From positions 7,890 through 71,889 of the forward strand of contig NW_005178462.1 in NCBI RefSeq assembly GCF_000341285.1: 64,000 bases of DNA. Direction: 5' to 3'. A program made the position numbers and the translations under genes. Positions 12,714 through 23,026 of this stretch are shown here, one piece after another; positions within the stretch are counted from its first letter, which is position 1; the number at the start of each line of letters is the position of its first letter. Origin of the DNA: Galdieria sulphuraria (Eukaryota > Rhodophyta > Bangiophyceae > Galdieriales > Galdieriaceae). Under the pieces are notes generated by a model. It was not told the DNA's origin and searched no databases. It was given only the letters and a program-made list of their open reading frames with translations.

Positions 12714-13214
12714 ATGAAATCATTTCTCATATCTCTCTTATGTTTCTTGATGATGGCACAAGTTATAAATGCTACTCTATATGAAGTAGAAGTATCTTAT
12801 TGGTTTCAAAATACAAATTGTTCAGGAGCTCCAAGTGAAACCTTATCTAACCAAAGCTCTGTCAATTGTGTTGGGTTAGAGAACGAGGTGTGGGTTCAGA
12901 TCTTGCCGGATGGTAGTTCTTTGGCTGGACAGATTTGTGAAGATAGCACATGTTCGACTTGTGAGGGAGCTATTGAAAGTGGTGTATGCTTTCAGGGCAC
13001 TGATAGTAATGATGGGGCCCTTATCAGTGCGCAGCTAACTTTGAAAGAAGTTTCAAGTTCTCCGACACCAACTCCAACTTCTAGTGTGCCCAAACAGACG
13101 CCAACTCCTTCTCCCAAGGTGCCAACCACAACATCGACTCCCACTACCAAGCAAGGTTCTGGAAACTATGATAAGGTTGAAATTAATCAACAAGCCAACG
13201 TCAATATATCTTAG
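12714..13214 (+). CDS. Small secreted Cys-containing protein with Thr/Pro-rich tail
   Basis: The frame gives 166 residues from ATG 12714. Residues 1-20 (KSFLISLLCFLMMAQVINA) form a clear signal peptide. The mature part to about residue 115 has six or so cysteines and several Asn-X-Ser/Thr sites, suggesting a disulfide-bonded extracellular domain. It is followed by a Ser/Thr/Pro stalk (SPTPTPTSSVPKQTPTPSP) typical of O-glycosylated cell-surface linkers. No family is recognised. The frame ends at 13214, but another plus-strand frame directly downstream encodes a strongly hydrophobic stretch (YVCCLLLSLLCVWLG), as expected of a GPI-anchor signal or membrane tail. The predicted end may therefore be wrong. 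Confidence 0.65.
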   Translation: MKSFLISLLCFLMMAQVINATLYEVEVSYWFQNTNCSGAPSETLSNQSSVNCVGLENEVWVQILPDGSSLAGQICEDSTCSTCEGAIESGVCFQGTDSNDGALISAQLTLKEVSSSPTPTPTSSVPKQTPTPSPKVPTTTSTPTTKQGSGNYDKVEINQQANVNIS

Positions 13215-13762
13215 TTATGTTTGTTGTTTGCTCTTAAGCTTATTGTGTGTATGGTTGGGCCAGAGTCATTTCTACAGGCTCATCTTATAAAAAATTTGTT
13301 ATTTGCTATTCTTCAAGTGCCTGTGAACTTCAAAAGTTATCATACAGCGTATGCCATGAAACAGTTGACCTGAAGGATCTCCTTCGAATACTGGTGGCAA
13401 CCCAGAGATGTCTCCTTCGAGAGTGGTTTGTTACACAATTCAATTGATGAAGTACTGACAATCCGAGCGAAACTGACTCAATCTTACACTTTCCACTTAC
13501 TTCCATAGGTGCTGGGAAGCAAAACTCTTTTAACAAGGGTGCTGATGACTTGAGAGTTTGTTTTCGACTTAAGTTACACAAAAGGACCAAACAATGCTCA
13601 GCCGAAAAACTTTTCGAATTCTTTGTAGCTTATCATGACGTTAAAAAAGCACAAGCTTCGTCATTTGCTTCCATTTTCCAGAAATGAGAATCTCGAGTAC
13701 ATCATTAACTTTTCAACAGAATGGATGAATTTCAACAGTGTTGAGTTACGAAGTCTGCAAAG
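13215..13762. other. Intergenic
   Basis: About 550 bp between the secreted-protein gene and the farnesyltransferase gene, both on the plus strand. Apart from the hydrophobic out-of-frame tail at its left edge I see no feature. Confidence 0.45.
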
Positions 13763-15048
13763 ATGTTTCGCGACTTGAAAAGTCTTTATTTGCAAAACGA
13801 GCAAACATATCCTACCGAAACTTACCTTGTACAGAGACAAGTAGAGCGAAGCATTTTAAAGATAGAACAGGAACCTCTGCGGGGCGAGGACAGGTTTGTT
13901 TCGTTTTGACTATCCGTTGGATAGCCTCTGAGTGATGTTTCTTCCCAGGCTGAACAAAGAAGAACACAAAGAATATCTTCATCAATCGTTGAAGCAACTG
14001 CCTACTTCATACCAAGCGTTAGATGCCAGTCAACCATGGCTGTGTTACTGGATTTTACATGCTCTAGATCTATTGGAAGATGAGCCTACAGAAGAAGAAA
14101 AGATTGGCATTCTAGAGCACTTAAGTCGTTGTCAATCTCCTAATGGCGGGTTTGGAGGTGGTTATGGTCAAGTAGCCCATCTTGCGACAACATACGCTGC
14201 TGTTTGTGCTCTTTGCATATTGGGAACACCAGAAGCTTTTGATGTCATTCACTTAGATAAACTTTATATGTGGTTGCTCACTTTGAAGAATAGTGACGGT
14301 AGTTTTCGTGTTACTGAACTAGGCGAATCTGATGTACGTGGTCTTTATTGTGCTCTAGCCGTGGCACACATATGTGGTTTGTTAACTTCTGAGCTTGTTG
14401 AGAACTGCTCCACGTACATATCCCGCCTTCAGGTTAGTCTTTACTTCTTTTATTTTTATTTGGTTTGACATCATCAAGAGTTTTGATGGCGGCTTAGGAG
14501 GAGAACCTTTTAATGAAGGTCATGGTGGCTATTCTTATTGTGGGTTTGCAGCACTTTGTATTTTGGATGAATACTGGCAACAGACTGAATCCAAGTGTGT
14601 GCCTCATTCATTGGATATCAAGAAGTTACAGTTTTGGGTTATAAATAGGCAACTCCCGTTAGAAGGAGGCTTCCAAGGTCGTGTGAATAAGTTAGTGGAT
14701 AGTTGTTACTCATTTTGGCAAGGTGGCCTTCTAACGTTATTAGAATTTTGGACAAGAAAGTATCAGAAGCGTAATACATCATTCAGGTTTTCGGGAGAAG
14801 ACTTGGAACGCTATTTGTTGCGATATTGCCAGTGTCGTGGCGGTGGTTTCCGCGATAAACCTGGCAAGCCAAGAGATTTGTATCATACATGCTATGCGCT
14901 GAGTGGTCTTTCGGTGGCTCATCAGAATTTAAGTGGGACAGTTACTCACCAATATCTTCTTCCAAAGATCAACGCTCTGTTGAACGTTCGTATGGAACGT
15001 TTCGAACTTGCAGCCACTTACTTGCGCAACAAGAAAAGAATGGAATAG
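13763..15048 (+). CDS. FNTB: Protein farnesyltransferase subunit beta
   Basis: Three exons, 13763-13893, 13949-14432 and 14479-15048, encode 394 residues; the 55- and 46-bp introns have GT-AG ends and keep frame. The protein is a prenyltransferase alpha-alpha barrel: repeats such as SPNGGFGGGYGQVAHLATTY and GGLGGEPFNEGHGGYSYCG are visible. The zinc ligands Asp and Cys occur in LVDSCYSFWQGGLLTLL and the His in RDLYHTCYALSGLSVA. The Trp-Gln after CYSF and the RDLYHTCY block favour the farnesyltransferase beta subunit over geranylgeranyltransferase. It attaches farnesyl to CaaX cysteines together with the alpha subunit, which is not in this window. Length is usual for the family. Confidence 0.93.
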
Positions 15049-15221
15049 TTGTTTGTTGTAGTACGTGAAAAAATAATCAAGCAAACGAAACAACGACGAT
15101 ACATTTTATCAAGCTGAACCCAACTTGTTACCCAATTCTCTTTGCAGTATTAGAAAATACCAATTTACAGCTTTTAATAGACTCATCCCACTTCCCTTAT
15201 CAATTCAGAGTTATAACCTTC

Positions 15222-15626
15222 TTATTCTTCGTCTTCAGGTTTAGGCGTAATGCTTCTTGCAAACTCTAACCAGGCCTTCTGTTCCTCAGTCAGATTTGAA
15301 CTTCCACTCTTTTTATGTGCTTCTACAGCATCGGCAACCTCCTTGCTTTCCAACACTTCCTTTGCGTGCTCCATCCAGAACTCTGTTTCCTTTCGTGGAT
15401 CCCTTCCGAAATAGTCTGAGTCTTCACCTCCCCACTGGGAACGTTGATGAGTGCGATCTTCTTCAGTCCCACAGGCGACAAGTCCCAACCTTCTCCTCTC
15501 AGGAACTATCCGTTTTCTTTGGAATAGTTTCGATTTTCTTATACATTCTAGGTCAGATTTGACTTTTCTCTGAGCATTTGACAGTTTAAGGCCACTGAAA
15601 ATACTTGGGTTTGTAATAAATGACAT
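15222..15626 (-). CDS. Small hypothetical protein, possibly organelle-targeted
   Basis: A single open frame of 134 residues with a good ATG at 15626. The first 45 residues are basic and poor in acidic groups (SIFSGLKLSNAQRKVKS), like a transit peptide. The rest is acidic and polar, with DSDYFGRDPRKETEFWMEHA and a helical LTEEQKAWLEFARS near the end. I do not recognise the family. The gene converges with FNTB, 173 bp apart. Composition is unlike a random frame (Trp, charged periodic helix), which is the main reason for calling it. Confidence 0.5.
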   Translation of the reverse strand: MSFITNPSIFSGLKLSNAQRKVKSDLECIRKSKLFQRKRIVPERRRLGLVACGTEEDRTHQRSQWGGEDSDYFGRDPRKETEFWMEHAKEVLESKEVADAVEAHKKSGSSNLTEEQKAWLEFARSITPKPEDEE

Positions 15627-16379
15627 GAAAAAATCTGCAAATAAGGCAAGTTGGAGGAAAGATTGGCAACCAATTGGTTTTCCCTGACAGCTGTGGAACA
15701 GTCCTTCACTTCCATTCTTTAACAGTTTCCTGTAAGAAGCTGGAAATTATTGCAATAGTAAAGGGTATAAGTATATGTAAAAATCTCCTCCATACCTAGA
15801 ATCAACTGCAGTTGTAAGAAGAAGTTATTCAAGTCTGATTCAAGACGAGTCTGGCGTTTCTTCTGTTGGTAAAAATGGTAACTAATCTTTTGTCACGAAA
15901 GACAAGAGTCATATGCACACTATCGGCTTGAAATAAGTTTGGAACCGAACACTTTGCAAACTTAGTTTGATGGAACTCTGATTCACACTATTGTTGGCTC
16001 GAAAATTCATACTTGCAGTCTCCTTTGATATAAGCGTCGACGAGCTTTTGTATCCATACCAACTGTTTATGACCCATCGACACAATGGTGACAGTTTATT
16101 TTGGGTGACAAAAAGGGAAGGTTCCATACGAGTAAGAAACTTTCCATCCTATCTCAATATATTTGATATAAAAAATTCCTTGCGAAGCTTCAACTTCAAA
16201 GAAATGAAGGTAGTATTTTCAAATGTTAGTGTGATGAGCACAGTGAAAGTGAAACATAAAAAAGAGTTACGATACGCAAAAAGCATTGAAATATAATCTT
16301 TACAATCGGTTATGCATCAAATAATGTCTATCTCGCGCACTAGCTACAATATCTGTGGACAGAAAGTTTATCGAATACA
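15627..16379. other. Intergenic, no gene seen
   Basis: About 750 bp. An open frame at 15991-16296 on the plus strand lacks any recognisable feature and begins at a non-ATG codon. Nothing else is visible. Confidence 0.4.
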
Positions 16380-16850
16380 TACTAGTTTTCCTCTTTGCCG
16401 ATGAACTATGCAAACCCGGACAAGACTAGACAACCATTCAACCACTATTCACTACAAGTGAAAGTTACTCACTGTTATGAAGGCCTTTCCACAGCGTCGA
16501 CAAAATTTTAGGCTAGAGTTGAAAAGTTCTGGGAAGAACACATTGTCTACAGGATTTCTTTCTTCCATCCTATACTTCAGCTGAAATAGACTTCGAAGGG
16601 TAGGTGAAGCTTTTGACAAAATAGATAAGGGATATTTTGGTTTCTGAGAAACATCCTTGTTGCGTTGGTTAATTTTCTGATAGTTCCATGTTGCTTGACA
16701 TCTAAAGGTGTTGATAAAAGAATAGCTTTCCATTACCGCCTCCAACAAGCAATGATCGAGCAATATGGCCAATCAATGGGGGAGTTTGATAATCTCCCCG
16801 AACCTCACGTAGTCGTGTCTCTGGCCCCGAATTATCTTTGAACGTTTCAT
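16380..16850 (-). CDS. Possible small zinc-ribbon-type protein, partial model
   Basis: A candidate only. Exon 1 (16850-16809, 14 codons) can be joined to exon 2 (16739-16473) through a 69-bp GT-AG intron in phase 0, removing an in-frame stop. Exon 2 ends in SLKFCRRCGKAFIT directly before a GTGAGT donor. FCRRCG resembles the first half of a zinc ribbon such as that of RNase P/MRP subunits of the Rpr2/Rpp21 family, which also have a helical N-terminus. The second CxxC that family requires was not found in the downstream frames, so the last exon is unresolved and the resemblance may be chance. Confidence 0.3.
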
Positions 16851-17626
16851 TTGAAAATTTTCTTTAAAAGCAATCTTTTGCCTGGTATATGGATGCCTCT
16901 GGAGCATATAGATGTAGTAGTTTATCAGGAGCATTTTCCTACGTTGTTTTTAGTTGCTATGCTAAGATTGCCAAATGTTGAGTCAGGAGAATTGCCTTTC
17001 TCTGACACCTAACTGAAATGGTTCTGTTCTCAAAATATCCGTGTGAACTGTTTCAAGTTTAAAGTGAATAGCATTGTTTTGATTTAAATTGCAGATAATA
17101 CTGGTATACTAGTGAAAGAAACTATCTAGACACGTTTCTAAAAAGTTACAACGACGAGAAAAAAAGTTGGATTTCCAACCATCTCAGTGAACTGTGATTG
17201 AGTAGAACATGGTGTAAAACAAGAAGAGGAAGGTTTCTCTTCAAAAATTAAGACGAAGTTGTAGTAAAAGTAGAACTGATAGTGGAGAATACTTTGCAAT
17301 AAAACCAATATCAATATGTTCTGCCTAGTACAATAGATTGCTTTGCTCTTTTTCTCGATACATTTTTGTTTCAATGGAAACCTATAAAGAATTTCGCTTG
17401 CTTCTGTACTCCCAAATTTGGAGAAGATTTTTAAAGAAGCCAACAACGAGAAACTAAGACATCTCTCCTCAAAATAGCTTTATTGCATTGTAGAGAAACT
17501 GATTCCATTGCGCAACCTCATCATCACTTATAGAAACGAGCAATCTTAAAAGAAAAATGTCGAAGAAAAATGCTATGACAATGACTGCATTCCTTTTTAA
17601 ATTTTAGTTGTTTTGTCATTGTGGAT
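16851..17626. other. Intergenic
   Basis: About 780 bp upstream of a glycosyltransferase gene. Open frames on the minus strand at 17138-17446 look like noise. No feature is supported. Confidence 0.45.
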
Positions 17627-18824
17627 ATGAATGCTTTCCAAACAAAGTATCGGAGCTTTCTGTTTCAATCAAAAGCTATACAACATTCACTGTTCAACTT
17701 TATCAAGAAGCATCATACTAACGGTCGCCTATTCAACCTTGCCTTGAAATTGTTTCTGACATATATTTTCTTGAGCAGTATATCATTAGCTATTCAGCTA
17801 CTCAAACAATCCTTTGAATTAAAAACTCAACTGGAGAGTCCTTATGAAATAACCAGAATAGATGTAGCTATCGTTTCTATTGGAGAAAATGATATTCTTA
17901 ATATGAAGAGAATGATTTCATCCTTAGTTATGTCATCATCTCCAAACGTGAAGTTTCATTTTCATCTGATTAGCGATAAAAAGGGTTTGAATGCTGCCAA
18001 AAATTGGTATACGTTGTGGAACTCTGCGTGTGCCGTTTGGAATATATACGACATCGAATCTTCAAAACTTTCAAAGGCCCTAGACCAGTTTCATAGCTTG
18101 ACTGGAGGGAAAATGCGTACTGCGGTTCATTATCATGGAAAAGAAGCTCTTTGGAAACTACTTCTTCCTTCGTTTCTTCAGAGTGATAATTTGTTGGTTT
18201 TGGACACTGATATGATCATTTTAAGGGATGTTCTGGAACTATGGCATCGATGGAGACTTACGAGACAATCGGTACATCTTGGGATGCCTTGTATGTCACG
18301 AGATAATTCTTGGCTTTACCCCTTGTGGAGAGAAATATTTCCTGAGAATGGAACACTTCATTGCATGTCAGGAACTTTACTCATGAGACCTCGCAAGATG
18401 CGACAGGAAAATTGGATAAATGTGGTTGCATCATCCACAAATAAAATATTAGAAGACTTTCCAGGCTGGACTGCAATTTCGGCAGATCAAGATATTTTCA
18501 ACTTGGTTGCCAAATCGATACCGGAGAAGGTAACGAATATTGGTTGTGAATGGAACTGGTAAGTTTGTCTCTTCATAATGACACATTGAACCATCACACA
18601 AACGTGTGTATAGCTATTATACTTGGTTTGCAAAATTCTTGTCAGCCAACGAGATGCCTATTTCTTGTTCTCATCGGCGTTGTGCTATTTTACACTATAA
18701 CAATCGTTCCTATACCAATTGGTGGCACAATAGAACGAGCTTCTTTCAGAGGTTTTGGGACGCATATGAAAATTTTCCGGTGTCGTATTTGAATGCCAAA
18801 GGATATTCGCATTGTTTTTTCTAA
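17627..18824 (+). CDS. LARGE/GT8-like glycosyltransferase, type II membrane protein
   Basis: Two exons, 17627-18558 and 18614-18824, give 380 residues. A signal anchor lies near residues 38-60 (LALKLFLTYIFLSSISLAIQ). The lumenal domain begins with RIDVAIVSIGEND and contains the metal-binding DxD in LLVLDTDMIILRDVLELW, then CMSGTLLMRPRKMR, then ISADQDIFNLVAKSIP, the usual order in GT8/LARGE-type xylosyl- or glucuronyl-transferases. Exon 2 supplies the C-terminal CYYTWFAKFLSANEM block. Probably a Golgi enzyme for cell-wall or glycoprotein glycans; the donor sugar cannot be told. It converges with the Sec61 gamma gene. Confidence 0.75.
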
Positions 18825-18925
18825 GTCCCACAGATTCGAATAGTAAAAGGACTAGATAGACAAGAAACGGTGATAGTTTATTACTGATGTCACATGGCAA
18901 AAGAAACCATTGACGCTGGGCCCAT

Positions 18926-19175
18926 TCAGCTCAATAGAATGTTGTTCACGGGTATATGTATTAAGCGTACAAAAAAGCCAATAAAGCCCATCACCAAAAA
19001 TCCAACAGCAGTTGCGCCGGCAATCTTGAGGAATTCTAGAAAGGTTAAGTAACACTCACGTCGTCTCAACCACTCCCTTACCTCGACGGTCGGGCTTCGT
19101 ACAACGTCGAACCAGACGATAGGAGTCGACCATAAAGCTGGAGAAAGGGGAAACAATTTCTTGAAAGCCGTCCAT
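18926..19175 (-). CDS. SEC61G: Protein translocation channel subunit Sec61 gamma
   Basis: Two exons, 19175-19082 and 19035-18926, split by a 46-bp intron, encode 67 residues. The sequence is a textbook tail-anchored Sec61 gamma/SecE: an N-terminal amphipathic helix with [14 protein letters not shown] and a single membrane helix [20 protein letters not shown] ending in VNNILLS. It clamps the Sec61 alpha channel in the ER membrane for protein import. Length matches the family (about 68). The start is 119 bp from the divergent gene at 19295, so the two probably share a promoter region. Confidence 0.95.
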
Positions 19176-19294
19176 CTTAAAGTTTTTCTGTCCTACTCGG
19201 TTCCGAAACGTTCAAAACAGCTGTATTCACTTTCTTCCCAATCAATCAATTAAGACCGGTTGCTTCAAGGCATTCTCGGTGTAGGAATACGTCG

Positions 19295-19994
19295 ATGCAG
19301 CAAGAAAAGAAACAGCAAGCACAAGAAGTTTTTATACGTCCACTTGAACAAGAGGAAACTGAAATATTCATTTATCCAGAAATATTTCCAGAACAAGAAT
19401 TAGATAAACAACTGCAGGAAGAGTTGCAAAATGCTTCCGAACTTGACCCAGTGTTGGACGCCTGGTATATCGAAGATAGTGATCGATCAAGTGATACGGT
19501 TGAAATAGCAAACGACGCTGCAAGTGTATCTTCAGAAGAAGAAGAAGAAGAAGAATTCTTTCGCTGCCGTGGTTTGCTCGAAGATAAAACATATTCTTCA
19601 GTCGTTGACGCTTTGAGAGATGCTGCTGTTGTCCATGACTTTTGCTTTGAAAGGGAGTTGCAAGAGGCGAATCTGGATATATATGGAAGAATCGCTAGCG
19701 TGAACCTTTTGAGAAAGCTGGTATACATGGAACGTTTGACTGTCAAGGTATGAATTTACTGTTCAACTTCCCAATCCTAACGCTATTTGTAGGAGACTTT
19801 AAAGAGATGGCGAGATTATGTTCACAACTTGGGACAAGGCTCAGTATGTTTAGATACACGGTGAGTATTTTGGATAGTTTTCTGATATTATTGGACTGAC
19901 TATCCTTAATAGTCTTTTGCAAAGTTACTTCAGGGATGATCCATTGTTGCATTTTGCAGCCGATTACTTTATGGAAGACGAATGGGTCGATTAA
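19295..19994 (+). CDS. PRMT3-like N-terminal domain protein without methyltransferase domain
   Basis: Three exons, 19295-19747, 19793-19860 and 19913-19994, give 200 residues. Residues 1-90 are acidic and Gln/Glu-rich with a run of seven Glu. From about residue 90 the sequence follows the N-terminal substrate-binding region of arginine methyltransferase PRMT3: a degenerate zinc-finger-like stretch (RCRGLLEDKTYSSVVDALRD, then VVHDFCF), then LDIYGRIASVNLLRK, which parallels the LDFYGYIxxINxIR block of PRMT3, then YFRDDPLLHFAADYFMEDEW, paralleling its EDDLLLQF block. The frame then stops, with no SAM-binding domain. In PRMT3 this finger binds ribosomal protein uS5. Homology is inferred by eye; function unknown. 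Confidence 0.55.
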
Positions 19995-20413
19995 CTATAT
20001 ACGGTGGAGATAGTGGAAGAATTCAAAAACATACAGGAAATATTGTTGAATATTTGAGAAATTTTGAACCCATATCTTCCAGCTCTCGATACTTCTTGAC
20101 TTTTAACATGGGAATATAATGTGAAGAATTGAGCAGTTGGAAGTTGTGTGAATCCATTCGTGAAATATTTCTGAGAACTACTTTATATCATAGTTCGATG
20201 CTATTCATTGGTTTGTTCTATGAGAACAGCAACTTTTCATCTGTTTACAAATGTAGAAAACTACAGAGTTTATTTCTTGTAAGGCCATCACATATTTATC
20301 TCTACCAATATATCCGATAGTATCAGTCATATTCCAAAGAATGTAAAGTTTCGCAATTTGTAGTTTTGAATAAGTATTCTGCAGTTTCAGCGACTTACTA
20401 GGCGAATGACAAA
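19995..20413. other. Intergenic between convergent genes
   Basis: The 420 bp between the PRMT3-like gene and TAF12 contain only short meaningless frames and presumably the two 3' ends. Confidence 0.5.
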
Positions 20414-20967
20414 TCAAGTCACTTGCTCAGAGTTTGCTTCCTTCTTACAAGCTTTGATTTCTCCCTTCTTATTTGGTTTATTGGCCTTAGGGTCTGCCTT
20501 TTTTATCTTCCCAGATACTCGGCCACCAGAAGACGACCTTCTTTCTCCTTTTAAGTTTTGTTCGCTATCAATAACTTGCATTCGATAAGTATGAGCAGGT
20601 AAAATGGAGGGTTTCCTTAAAGTAGGAACTGTTTGTCCTATACAAGGTACTCTCATTCCCCATAACTGTTCTGAAACACATTTCAACTTGCAAGTACTGT
20701 AAGAAAAGAACCAATAAACTAACCCAAAGCTAATTGAATATCACAACTTTCTAACTTGTTACTATTCCGATGTTTCGCTAAGGTACAAGCAAAGTCGGTG
20801 ACGCTTTCCACAAAGGTCTCTGCGTGTTCTTGTAGAAACTAGTAAAAATATGAAAAGATTGTATTTGTGAATATCGTTGCAAGTACCTCTACTACTTCCT
20901 CTTCTAGTTGTGTATCATCTGCTAGTCTTTGAAGTTCATTCTTGGATATGACTTGGTTGTCATCCAT
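20414..20967 (-). CDS. TAF12: Transcription initiation factor TFIID subunit 12
   Basis: Three exons, 20967-20887, 20838-20724 and 20670-20414, encode 150 residues; introns are 48 and 53 bp. The histone fold fills residues 8-70: ISKNELQRLADDTQLEEEVV, then HAETFVESVTDFACTLAKHR, then KLESCDIQLALE, ending in QLWGMRVPCIG, which parallels the HLERNWNIRVPG end of TAF12 in other eukaryotes. The tail is Lys-rich. TAF12 pairs with TAF4 in TFIID and is also found in SAGA. The third exon join was chosen because TTTCAG at the acceptor restores this conserved block. Start codon is only 32 bp from the divergent gene at 21000. Confidence 0.9.
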
Positions 20968-20999
20968 TCCCCCCTCAAAAGCCTCTCAACAAATGAGAG

Positions 21000-21442
21000 A
21001 TGTCGAAGTCCTCAGAAACTACGGAAAGTTCGCCTAGAAGAGTAAGAAGACCAGTCTATACTGCGCGAGGTCAAACTTTTCAGTGGGAAGACCTTCGCCC
21101 TGATGAGAAAGATGCCATTCTAGACTGTGCAACATCAGCTGGTATTCGAGCTGCTGCAGGTTTTGGTACTGTGCTTAGTCTATGTGCCTTTGCTAGAGCT
21201 NGTAAGTAGACTGAATTGCCTATCAGGTGATTATAATATTCACTGAAGGACTAGACATTGACAGACTAAGTATGGTTCCTCGTTGGGCAGGAATACTATC
21301 TGTGACTACGTTTGGCGTTGCGGGTGCGTATGGTGCAGCCTTGACAGCAGTTCCTAGTTGTATTCGCTCTATTCACAGCCTTACCGATTCCTCACTTGCA
21401 ACAGCTTTGGATGAGACTATGGCAGATTGGAGTTCCTCATGA
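21000..21442 (+). CDS. Small membrane protein of unknown function
   Basis: The first exon (21000 to about 21201) encodes a basic, Ser-rich N-terminus (SSETTESSPRRVRRPVYTAR) followed by LDCATSAGIRAAAGFGTVLS, a Gly/Ala-rich membrane segment. After a GTAAGT intron the second exon (from about 21265) has WAGILSVTTFGVAGAYGAAL, a second small-residue helix, then CIRSIHSLTDSSLATALDE. The single N at 21201 sits exactly at the exon edge and the phases of the two exons differ by one base as written, so the sequence probably lacks or misreports a base there. Two Gly-rich helices suggest an organelle inner-membrane protein; I do not recognise the family. Confidence 0.55.
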
Positions 21443-21493
21443 AGTTTGGGAAACTTTCATTGCACAGCTAGGTACTCATTGATTCCATTTTAA

Positions 21494-22733
21494 TCAGGAA
21501 ACATTACCGTTGGTTATAGAACAAAAGCAAGGTCCTTGACTGGTCAACAAAGATCGACTCTATTGTCCGTTTTCAAACCGTATTAGATCCTAATCGAAAT
21601 ATTTCACATACATACCTCCAATAATGCAACTCCTTTAGAATCTGTTTTGAGAAAATCAACAATTCTTTCGAAAGACTGAGTTGCTTGTTTGCCTGATTCG
21701 GTAGGTTTCATTTCAACACCATCAAAGTAAACCAACTCTCCACTAAAATATAGTGTAAAGTCTACATCTAGAAACACAAATAGGAATACCTACACTTGGG
21801 TATGTTCTGGAGGTGAAAGAGGCTCCACTTTGCTTTTATCTTTCGTTGAACCACAAAGCAACATGCCTTTACTTTCTATGCCTCTCATCTTCTTTGCTTT
21901 GAGGTTGCACAAGACAAGGACTTTCCTTGATACGAGCTGCTCTGGTTCATAATGTTTGACCAGTCCCGATACAATAGTTCTAGGATTATCTTCTCCAATA
22001 TCTATTTCTTCAACAAGAAGTGTATCGGCGTTTGGATGCTTCTTACAAGATAGTATCTTGCCAACCCGAATCTCCAACATCGAGGCATCCTGAAGAGAGA
22101 CTTGAAGTACATTTGTCAAAAATGGAGGCCAAGAAAGAGAAACTTGCCTTTCGGTGCCACTGTTGTTGTTGAATGCTTCAACAAAAGTTTTCCTTGAAAT
22201 ATGAGTTGTTCTGAGGTAACATCCCGTTTCATTGTAAATATTTGCACTCGATAAACAACTTCTGGTTTCCAATTGTCGATACATATGTGGCTCCTAACCA
22301 ACACAGAAATATACACAACAACAAAAAGTCGAAAACCCTAAATACTTTGAAGAAGTTTGCCACGAACAAGGAAGCTCTAAACGTCCATAATGAACTTTAT
22401 AACATAAACTGTCTTCAACAGGAGTAAACTCCAACACGAGTCTGCCTTTGTTATCCACAACACCATCACACTTTCCTTTCGTTCCTAGAAAAGTCCACTG
22501 CTAATAGATTGCCATTAAAAATAAACCCATTCAAATAAACTGTCTCGTACGCTTTCTAACCAGGTTACCTTGAGCTGCGAACTAGTGATAGCTTGATCGA
22601 AAGTTGCCAACGTGCGTTTGTTCATGAATCCTTTTCTTTTGACGTTGATAGATGGACACAGTTTTGTTCTTTGAAAGGATTCCTTGAAAAGCTTTGGGAT
22701 CCAATGGTTCACAAAAGCAGTTGTTGTCATCAT
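21494..22733 (-). CDS. Organelle-type protein with EMAPII/Arc1p tRNA-binding domain and unknown N-terminal domain
   Basis: Six exons: 22733-22569, 22497-22346, 22293-22161, 22089-21794, 21742-21616 and 21559-21494, totalling 312 residues. Residues 1-45 are basic, Ser/Thr-rich and nearly acid-free, like a transit peptide. Residues 55-150 form a beta-rich domain I cannot place ([38 protein letters not shown]). From about residue 150 the OB-fold tRNA-binding domain is clear: [55 protein letters not shown]. The last exon gives the [13 protein letters not shown] end of the EMAPII C-terminal part. Related domains help aminoacyl-tRNA synthetases hold tRNA. The third donor (GTGGCA) is weak; other joins are firm. 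Confidence 0.7.
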
Positions 22734-23026
22734 GACTGGCAACACAATCTCCAAATGAGATATGAAATGCCTCAAGTGTAAAAATTGTTGTATAAGATTC
22801 ATGATGTGACTAATTACTTTTATAAAACAACAGTTCTCTCGAACGTTGGAGAGGTATTCATATCCACAAAAAGCTAAAGGAGTCAGCTTTTCAAACAATC
22901 ATTATTTCTCCAATCAAAATCAGGTTGAAACAAGTGCTCACATGAAGTATGATTCTGAACACAAAAATATATTTCCTTCTTTTTGTTTCAGCATTGAGTT
23001 CTTTCATCTTAAAAGTCTTTAAGCAA

